A stretch of DNA of 36,874 nucleotides. It comes from Acidimicrobiia bacterium (GTDB taxonomy: Bacteria; Actinomycetota; Acidimicrobiia; IMCC26256; JAENVU01). A model generated the notes under the pieces. It was given only the letters and a program-made list of their open reading frames with translations. It did no database searches and was not told the origin of the DNA. This document shows positions 30,944 through 36,874 of the stretch, piece by piece. The translations under genes and the position numbers were made by a program. The stretch lies in NCBI GenBank assembly GCA_009694415.1, contig SHUZ01000008.1:1-36874 (forward strand), given 5' to 3'. Every line of letters begins with the position of its first letter. Positions within the stretch are counted from its first letter, which is position 1.

Positions 30944-32846
30944 AAAAGACGAGTCGGGTGATGCGGCGCATCCAAAGTCCACCGAGCAACATAAGAACTC
31001 CGCCGCCAATAAGCATCGCAATGCCCGCGCTCGAAGATGTGAGTTCACCGAAGTACTCGGGGTTGATGAACTGCAGAACTACGCACATGCCGAGGGGGAG
31101 GAGAAACAAAATGATGGCGGATAGGCGGCCCTCCCCACTCATCGCTGCGACCTGCCGTCGCACATGGTTCCTGTCGCGGATCGTTTTGTCGACGTTGTCG
31201 AGCACCTCCGCTAAGTCCCCGCCGACTTGACGGTGGATATCGATCGCTTGAACTACCCAACGGAAGTCGTCGTCGTCGACTCGGTCCGCCATTGCTTGCA
31301 ACGAGTCCACTAAGTCTCGGCCCATTCGAGTTTCAGTAACAACTCGGCGGAACTCCTCCGAGGTGGGCGACTCGCTTTCGGTCGCTACGGCATCGACGGC
31401 TTGCATGAGTCCGAAACCAGCGCGCAGCCCCGAGGCAATCAGCGGCAACGTTTGGTCAAGTTGTTCGCCGAATTTGCGACGCCGCCGCGATGCCTTGTGG
31501 TTTATGTAGTACCTAACGCCGAAGAATGTGGCGAAGGCGATTACGAGCCCGACAATGGCATTCGTTAGTAGGTAGAACAAAGCGAACGCGCTGAAGGTAA
31601 CGGTGAGTTGCAACACGACGAACTCACCTGGGCGCATTGCGATGCCTGCACGTTCTAAAGCTACGTTGAGGTGCCCGGCCTTCCCTGACTTCTCTAGCTT
31701 TTCTTGCGCGTAACTCGTAGCTCGGTCTGCTAGTTCGGAAATGCTTGAGCCATCGGCTTTGACGGCGCGGTTCGAAGTCAATTGACTCGGATCGTCGCGG
31801 GAACGAAACATGAGTAGTCCGAATACAAGGAGCCCGACGAAGAGCGCCACTAATCCGATGATGAGCATCGGCATTTTCCCGGCGAATCCTGGTTCTTCGA
31901 TCGTGATCACTTTTGGTGCCGCGATTGTTACTTCGGTTGTAATGCTGTTATGAGGGGGGACCATTATTCGCGTGGAACCCGAAGCCGCTACCCCAGCTGA
32001 CTTGGCGCGGATCGTGAATCCGATCGAACCAATACCAATTGCACGGATCTCGAGGATGTATTGATTCGATAGTTCGCCTGCTATCGAGCCATAGATATTG
32101 GCCAGTGCATTCGGATCGGTGGTCTCTAGAAGTTGCCCGCTAGACGCGACCGTGAGCGCATCTAGAGCTGGTATCCCTTGTTCTGCAGTCTGGAGTAGAA
32201 CCGCGTAGAACGATGCTTTCGATGCAACGAGCGCAGTGGTTGCTTGCTCGAAACTTCCAGCACTCGCGGTGTCTTTGCCGTCGGACAGCAACACCAAAGA
32301 TGCTTTTTCGGCTCGGGCGGCGAGTTCGGAACCGACGGTGACGGCGTCGTACAAGGCGGTTTCACCCGAAGCTTCGAGCCTTTCTATTTGGCTTGCCAGT
32401 AGCGTCCTATCGGTGCTGAACCCGCTAACCGTGTACGGGGCAGACCCGAACCCGACGATCGCAACGGCGACGTCAGGCGGCAGCCCGACGAGCAATTGAG
32501 TAGCAGCGGCCTTCGACGCCTCTAGCGCGGCTCCACGCATGCTTCCTGATGTGTCGAGAACCATTACGACATCGAACGGATCCGATGGAACGCCGGTAAC
32601 CCGTGCTTTACGCAATGCGCCAGATTCGCGCACCTCAAAATCGGACGCGTTCAGCACCGCTCCAGAAAGTTCGGGCGGAGTAGACACGGTGATGCTGATG
32701 CGAGGAGATGTAGTTGTATCGACGCCTAGGACCGCCAAGTCTCCGTCTTCGGCTTGGGCCGTACCCGGGAAGATTAGAAACACCATTACGCAAGCGGCTA
32801 GCAGTGCCACAGTTCGAGATGGGCGCGATTGCCGAGCGCGCATCAC
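30942..32846 (-). CDS. tadB: VWA domain fused to TadB platform protein
   Basis: This 634-residue protein joins two parts. Residues 1-32 are a signal peptide ending in AQA. Residues about 35-320 are extracytoplasmic and contain a von Willebrand A domain with a complete MIDAS (VLDTSGSM with Asp98, Ser100 and Ser102; Thr163 in SGETAL; Asp189 in LLSDGKD). A membrane helix (about 325-347) leads to a TadB/GspF module (about 385-634) with four helices and the platform motif LDQTLPLIASGLRAGFGL, then VGGDLAEVLDNV. TadB of proteobacteria lacks the VWA part. The GTG at 32846 shares one base with the TadA stop; ATG 32843 is an alternative. The VWA part might bind metal-dependent ligands or the pilin outside the membrane. 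Confidence 0.9.
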   Translation of the reverse strand: MMRARQSRPSRTVALLAACVMVFLIFPGTAQAEDGDLAVLGVDTTTSPRISITVSTPPELSGAVLNASDFEVRESGALRKARVTGVPSDPFDVVMVLDTSGSMRGAALEASKAAATQLLVGLPPDVAVAIVGFGSAPYTVSGFSTDRTLLASQIERLEASGETALYDAVTVGSELAARAEKASLVLLSDGKDTASAGSFEQATTALVASKASFYAVLLQTAEQGIPALDALTVASSGQLLETTDPNALANIYGSIAGELSNQYILEIRAIGIGSIGFTIRAKSAGVAASGSTRIMVPPHNSITTEVTIAAPKVITIEEPGFAGKMPMLIIGLVALFVGLLVFGLLMFRSRDDPSQLTSNRAVKADGSSISELADRATSYAQEKLEKSGKAGHLNVALERAGIAMRPGEFVVLQLTVTFSAFALFYLLTNAIVGLVIAFATFFGVRYYINHKASRRRRKFGEQLDQTLPLIASGLRAGFGLMQAVDAVATESESPTSEEFRRVVTETRMGRDLVDSLQAMADRVDDDDFRWVVQAIDIHRQVGGDLAEVLDNVDKTIRDRNHVRRQVAAMSGEGRLSAIILFLLPLGMCVVLQFINPEYFGELTSSSAGIAMLIGGGVLMLLGGLWMRRITRLVF

Positions 32847-34237
32847 TACTTCATTTTCCCTTTAGGCGCTCTTTCTGTAATGCCAAAGCAATAGTTCGGG
32901 ATCTCGATGCCTTGGTCTGCTAGGCGATCAACGAATCGCGCCCGTAGCCCTGTTGGGGTGGCGTTGCCGCGGAAGTGGCCGTGCTCGTCTATGCCGGCCG
33001 CGTAATCGAACACGTAGAGGTCGGTGAGGGTTATGACATCTCCCTCCATCGTGTTTACCTCGGTCAACTGCGTGACCCGTCGCGTGCCATCACGAAGGCG
33101 GCTTAGGTGAACGATGAGGTCGACCGCAGAAGCGATCTGCTCACGAATAGCGCGTACCGGCAAGTCAAGACCTGCCATGAGCACCATTGTCTCGAGGCGG
33201 GCCAGTGCGTCTCGAGGGGAGTTGCAATGTAACGTCGAGAGCGAGCCCTCGTGTCCCGTGTTCATCGCTTGGAGCATGTCGAGGGCCTCGCCGCCCCGGA
33301 CTTCGCCAACGATGATTCGATCTGGCCTCATGCGTAGGGCATTGCGTACGAGATCGCGGATCGTGATCTCGCCCTTGCCCTCGATGTTTGGTGGACGCGC
33401 CTCAAGACGTAGGACGTGTTCCTGAACGAGTCTGAGTTCGACCGCGTCTTCGATAGTGATTACACGTTCGGTCTCCGGAATGTATTGAGACAGCACATTC
33501 AAGAGTGTCGTCTTTCCGGTTCCAGTACCACCCGTGACTAGAACGTTCAACTTTCCGGATACTCCGGCAGCGAGGAGTTCACACAGTTCGGGTGTCAGCG
33601 TCGACAACCTGACCAGATCCTCATCGGAATACACCTGCTTCGCGAACTTGCGAACCGTCAGAACGGGACCGTCCACAGCAAGCGGCGGAATTATCGCGTT
33701 CACGCGCGATCCATCCGGAAGACGTGCATCGACCATCGGTGACGATTCGTCGATCCGACGACCGACGCGTGAAACGATGCGATCGATTACTTGACGGAGA
33801 TGTTCCGCAGAGGTGTAGCGCGATCCAGTCCTCTCGATTTTTCCGCGGCGCTCTACGTAGATGCCGTCGAGAGCGTTCACCATGATCTCGGTTACATCTG
33901 GATCGGCCAGCCATTGCTCAATCGCACCGAAACCTAGAACGTCATCACGGATTTCCGCGACAAGGCGCGCTCTTTCGCTCGAGTCGAGTGGTATGTGTTC
34001 CTCTTCGACCACTCGACTGAGTTCCTGCACAACCAGCACATCGAGTTGGTCAGAGCCGAGTGAAGCATCGTAGAGGCGCGCGCCCATTCGAGCGAACAGC
34101 GCATCTTGTGCTCGTTGCTTCAGGAGCGCAAACGGATCCTGCACGACGGTGGTGGTGAGATCGTCAGTGGATACCCGCAACGCTCCTTGAGAGTTTTGTT
34201 CTGCCTGCGCGGCTCGTAGCCGGTCACCTAATTTCAT
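32846..34237 (-). CDS. tadA: Flp pilus assembly ATPase CpaF/TadA
   Basis: A 463-residue secretion ATPase of the CpaF/TadA family, the cytoplasmic hexameric motor that drives Flp/Tad pilus extension and probably retraction. It has the N-terminal helical domain, the [19 protein letters not shown] block, Walker [10 protein letters not shown] (236-244), the Asp box ([12 protein letters not shown]), Walker B with [21 protein letters not shown] and the His box [14 protein letters not shown]. All are intact. The ATG overlaps the CpaE stop (ATGA) and its TAG stop touches the VWA-TadB start, so the genes are tightly coupled. Confidence 0.95.
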   Translation of the reverse strand: MKLGDRLRAAQAEQNSQGALRVSTDDLTTTVVQDPFALLKQRAQDALFARMGARLYDASLGSDQLDVLVVQELSRVVEEEHIPLDSSERARLVAEIRDDVLGFGAIEQWLADPDVTEIMVNALDGIYVERRGKIERTGSRYTSAEHLRQVIDRIVSRVGRRIDESSPMVDARLPDGSRVNAIIPPLAVDGPVLTVRKFAKQVYSDEDLVRLSTLTPELCELLAAGVSGKLNVLVTGGTGTGKTTLLNVLSQYIPETERVITIEDAVELRLVQEHVLRLEARPPNIEGKGEITIRDLVRNALRMRPDRIIVGEVRGGEALDMLQAMNTGHEGSLSTLHCNSPRDALARLETMVLMAGLDLPVRAIREQIASAVDLIVHLSRLRDGTRRVTQLTEVNTMEGDVITLTDLYVFDYAAGIDEHGHFRGNATPTGLRARFVDRLADQGIEIPNYCFGITERAPKGKMK

Positions 34238-35427
34238 CGTGGGTCCCGTCGTCGCCAGGATTTCGTGCTTCGGTCTTGGACGGGAGTAGCAGCATGTGAG
34301 CCATTGGTGCTGAATCGGTCTAGCAATTCGACGAGCGACTTGCTCACCGGCGTGCGTTTCTGCGATTCGAGAATCGGAACCCCCTGGTTCATCGAGATAG
34401 GAACGGATCGAGAACTCGGGATGAGAATGTCCATTGTCGTCCCAAGGGTGCTCTCGATATCAGAAGCACTTAACCCGACCTTCGAGTCCGCTCGGTTTTG
34501 GACGAAGTGCCGCTGTTGGCTTGTGATGCCGAGGAGATCGAACGCGTCCAAGGCCTTGCGAGCACTTCGAGCGCTTGCGACGTCCGTACCTGATACCAGA
34601 ATTATGTCGGTCGAGCATTCGAGAGCCGCGAGGGTCCACTCGTCTAATCCTGCTGATGTGTCAATGATGACGTAGGTAAATTCATGAGCGAGAAGTTCTA
34701 TAACCTGTGACCCGTGCTTGGGCGAGATCTCGTCCGCGTCCGCGGGCGATTTGGGAGCGCATAGGGCTAGAAGGTCGGTCGGATGTGGGGTCAGGAACGC
34801 CTTTATGGAGGTTGTGTCAATAGATATGCCAGGAACGACAGTGTCTGCAATCGTTGAATCTGGAACCAAACGCAAAGCATTTCCAACGTCACCGAACTGC
34901 AGATCTAGGTCGATAATTACGACATCGTGCGGGTGCCGTTGCGCTAGGCCAATGGCGAGGTTTGTTGAGATGAGCGTCTTGCCCGCTCCACCCTTTGGCG
35001 AAACAACTGCGATCACTCGATTGCTGCGAGTCGGCGTCGGTGCAACGCTGTTCGACTGGCGTCTCCGCCCGACTTCCATCGCCCGCTCGAACGAATTTCG
35101 CATGGCTTCTGGCGACGCATCGGGCGCGACTATTTCTCGGATACCCGCTCGAAGCGCCTGCTCCCAGACAGCGGACGTTGGCTGCGCCAGCAGAACGACC
35201 GCGACGTCAGGGTGGCGCCGTTCTATGGCGCCAGCGAGAGAGATAGCCGCTTCATCTTCGATAGCGGGTCCGATAGCGACAACGAGTGGTCGTTCGGCGT
35301 CCATTCGGTCGAGAACGCCAGTCGGGTCATCGGAGCGTACAATGTCTCTAATGGCTGCAGCTTCTAGCGCAGCGCGCACTCGCGTTATGAGTTCTATATC
35401 GCAAGCAGTCAGGAGCAGTTCGCTCAC
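34234..35427 (-). CDS. cpaE: CpaE/TadZ-like ATPase with pseudoreceiver domain
   Basis: TadZ/CpaE proteins place the Tad machine at the cell pole. This 397-residue protein has an N-terminal receiver-like domain (1-120) that lacks a clear phosphoacceptor aspartate in the usual position, and a MinD/ParA-type ATPase domain with the deviant Walker A KGGAGKT (145-151), VIIDLDLQFGDVGNALRL and VIIDTSAGLDEWTLAALE. This is the standard TadZ domain order. The GTG start overlaps the CpaB stop (GTGA) and the stop overlaps the tadA ATG. Confidence 0.92.
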   Translation of the reverse strand: MSELLLTACDIELITRVRAALEAAAIRDIVRSDDPTGVLDRMDAERPLVVAIGPAIEDEAAISLAGAIERRHPDVAVVLLAQPTSAVWEQALRAGIREIVAPDASPEAMRNSFERAMEVGRRRQSNSVAPTPTRSNRVIAVVSPKGGAGKTLISTNLAIGLAQRHPHDVVIIDLDLQFGDVGNALRLVPDSTIADTVVPGISIDTTSIKAFLTPHPTDLLALCAPKSPADADEISPKHGSQVIELLAHEFTYVIIDTSAGLDEWTLAALECSTDIILVSGTDVASARSARKALDAFDLLGITSQQRHFVQNRADSKVGLSASDIESTLGTTMDILIPSSRSVPISMNQGVPILESQKRTPVSKSLVELLDRFSTNGSHAATPVQDRSTKSWRRRDPR

Positions 35428-36179
35428 TGGTAGACGTTCGTTGCGGTGACAATCCTGGTGGGTGCATCGCTGGCTGACCTAGGTTCAATCGACAGCCAAA
35501 TCGATCCATATTCTGCGGCGAAGATTACGCGAGCAGATGCCGTGGCATCGAGAGCGAGAGTCACTAGGAATCGGCCTGTTGGGGCTACGCCGGGTTCGAC
35601 GGCCGAGGAATCGCTTGCGGGCTCTTCCGTTGTGGTTTGTGTGGAGTCGCGCGACTCGATTTGCACATTGGTGATTAGCACCTTGTGCAACATCATGCTG
35701 GTTTGGAGTTCGCCAGCGTCGGGTTTAATGCTGACCGTGAGGGCGACGGTGCCGCCAGGAATGAGCGCTCCGCCTACTGCTCGCTCGGGGTCCAATGCAA
35801 TTGTCGTCTGGAGAAGTCCGTCAGGAATGGCGACGACGACGCCCTTCGCCCGGTAAACGCTAGGGGCGACGAATCGTCGTTCGATTACCTGTTCTCCCGA
35901 CAAGAGCTGGACAGCGGCTACGTAGTTTCCTAATGACGAAACTTTTGCCACCGCTCCTTCGGCTACAAGGTTCTTTGAGACCTCCTCCAATTTCACGCGG
36001 TCACCTAATTCCGATGCGGGCGTACCCGCAGGGATCTCTTCCTGTACGACCAGAACCTTCACCATCTCCTGGCCTTCAAGAGCGCGATTTTCCGCGCTGT
36101 TCACATAGGCCACAATCGCGATTGTTCCTATAAGCGCCAGGGCGATAGCACCGATAAGTCCGATCATCCTGCGTGTCAC
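35424..36179 (-). CDS. cpaB: CpaB/RcpC pilus assembly protein (SAF domain)
   Basis: A 251-residue protein with an N-terminal membrane anchor (RMIGLIGAIALALIGTIAIVAY, about residues 4-25), a SAF-type domain (VLVVQEEIPAGTPASELGD and LLSGEQVIERRF) and a CpaB-like C-terminal beta region ending in LWLSIEPRSA. CpaB/RcpC is thought to stabilise or gate the Tad secretion channel from the periplasmic side; here, in an organism without a classical outer membrane, it may act in the wall zone. The GTG at 36179 has an AAGGAG ribosome binding site about 8 bases upstream. Confidence 0.9.
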   Translation of the reverse strand: MTRRMIGLIGAIALALIGTIAIVAYVNSAENRALEGQEMVKVLVVQEEIPAGTPASELGDRVKLEEVSKNLVAEGAVAKVSSLGNYVAAVQLLSGEQVIERRFVAPSVYRAKGVVVAIPDGLLQTTIALDPERAVGGALIPGGTVALTVSIKPDAGELQTSMMLHKVLITNVQIESRDSTQTTTEEPASDSSAVEPGVAPTGRFLVTLALDATASARVIFAAEYGSIWLSIEPRSASDAPTRIVTATNVYQ

Positions 36180-36207
36180 GAAAAAATCTCCTTAGCCGTC
36201 CTCATTA

Positions 36208-36874
36208 TTACGTCCCGCAGCCTCGCGAACTTGTGTCTGGAGCGAGGGTATCGATGTCACAAATTCGTATCACCCGCGTTCCGGTATCAAGTCCAGTACC
36301 GCAACACTTTCCTTGTATCACGCCCTTCGAAAAGATGAGGTCGAAGTAGCGGGTCTGGACCGAGCCAGTGATCTTGTACGCGACCAATTTCACGTTTACT
36401 ACCGCCACGATGTGCATCGTTGCGTTTGAGCCGTTGCCTGCAATTGAGTCGAAAATCGGCAGTGCGAACGACGCACCACTCGCTGCCAGGAACGCGAGTT
36501 GGCTACCAAGCGAATTGCTAATCGCTCCGGTGTTGCCAGGAACATTGCTACCTATGGCGACCGTGCCGGGGTAACCGTCTTCCAACCATGTCCTGGTGTC
36601 ATTGTTCGAGTTGTTGCCACCATCGAAGTCAGCAACACCCCAGTTTCCGCTCGCATTACCGCACGGGTTCGTCTGGGGGTTCGCGAATATAATACGAATA
36701 GTTCCCGAAGTTCCTGTGGGGCCCGCCGGAAGGTTGAGCCACGAAGTCATTAGTGGGTTAGCTGTAAGACAGAGCGCGATTGGGCGCAGGCCCATTACTC
36801 CAGCGGGTTTTCCCCATTCAGAAGTTGTTGTCGATCGAACACTCGAGTTTTCGATGCCGAGCACGCCTGCGAAG
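36208..36874 (-). CDS. TadG-like pilus-associated protein, C-terminal part
   Basis: The frame is open through the right edge of the window, so this is the C-terminal 221 residues of a longer protein. It has no membrane segment in the visible part and resembles the extracellular C-terminus of actinobacterial TadE/TadG-related proteins: NPCGNASGNWGVADFDGG, then DTRTWLEDGYPG, IFDSIAGNGSNATMHIVA, and a cysteine-rich end with GKCCGTGLDTGTR and ICDIDT. It ends 28 bases before cpaB and is the first visible gene of the Tad operon. TadG-like proteins are minor pilin-like or wall-associated components. The assignment rests on context as well as sequence. Confidence 0.7.
   Translation of the reverse strand, partial: FAGVLGIENSSVRSTTTSEWGKPAGVMGLRPIALCLTANPLMTSWLNLPAGPTGTSGTIRIIFANPQTNPCGNASGNWGVADFDGGNNSNNDTRTWLEDGYPGTVAIGSNVPGNTGAISNSLGSQLAFLAASGASFALPIFDSIAGNGSNATMHIVAVVNVKLVAYKITGSVQTRYFDLIFSKGVIQGKCCGTGLDTGTRVIRICDIDTLAPDTSSRGCGT

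Noticed and set aside
1-36874. Mobile element, prophage or CRISPR array
   Set aside because: No transposase, integrase, phage structural gene or regular spaced repeats were seen on either strand; gene density and style are uniform.

Overview
The window reads as a chromosomal segment of an actinobacterium, most plausibly a moderate-GC member of the Acidimicrobiia. This is inferred from a WhiB regulator, a PdtaS-type histidine kinase, a DUF3107 protein, a tandem pair of ArsA/Get3-like ATPases, a class II (plant/mycobacterial type) DAHP synthase and an MmpL-type RND transporter. Several genes also have a TANNNT box only 6-7 bases before the start codon, the pattern of leaderless transcription common in Actinobacteria. 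Coding density is very high, many genes overlap by 4 bases (ATGA/GTGA), and no gene-free stretch exceeds 300 bases. I see no tRNA, rRNA, CRISPR array, insertion sequence or prophage gene.

Layout. 1-3.7 kb: the end of a System I cytochrome c maturation operon (ccmF, ccmG, fused ccmH-ccmI) followed by a cyclophilin. 3.8-8.3 kb: a mitochondrial-type aconitase and an MmpL-like transporter. 8.3-10.7 kb (minus): a two-gene cassette of an ATP-grasp ligase and a radical SAM protein with a CCAEP tail. 10.7-14.8 kb: an iron-sulfur cluster island with NfuA, a DUF169 protein, a cysteine-desulfurase homologue without its PLP lysine, a SufR-like repressor and an Mrp-type ATPase without CxxC. 15.0-19.4 kb: DUF3107, two ArsA-like ATPases, a PdtaS-like kinase and convergent whiB. 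19.5-25.3 kb: glycerophosphodiester phosphodiesterase, lipid kinase, family 5 uracil-DNA glycosylase, TauE/SafE permease, DapA and a DHA2-type MFS exporter. 25.3-29.0 kb (minus): aldehyde dehydrogenase, SDR and DAHP synthase. 29.0-36.9 kb (minus): a Tad/Flp pilus operon running TadG-like, CpaB, CpaE/TadZ, CpaF/TadA, a VWA-TadB fusion, TadC and a DnaB-like RecA-fold ATPase.

How the genes may work together. The Ccm proteins reduce and deliver apocytochrome thiols and attach haem outside the membrane. NfuA, Mrp, the NifS-like protein and the SufR-like regulator all point to Fe-S handling, and the neighbouring radical SAM protein and UdgB are Fe-S clients. The Tad proteins form a complete inner-membrane motor (ATPase, localisation ATPase, two platform proteins); the pilin, prepilin peptidase and TadE-type genes would lie beyond the right edge.

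The strongest candidates for undescribed biology are the CCAEP radical SAM/ATP-grasp pair, the lysine-less cysteine desulfurase homologue co-encoded with its regulator, and the Tad operon carrying a VWA-TadB fusion plus a DnaB-like ATPase.
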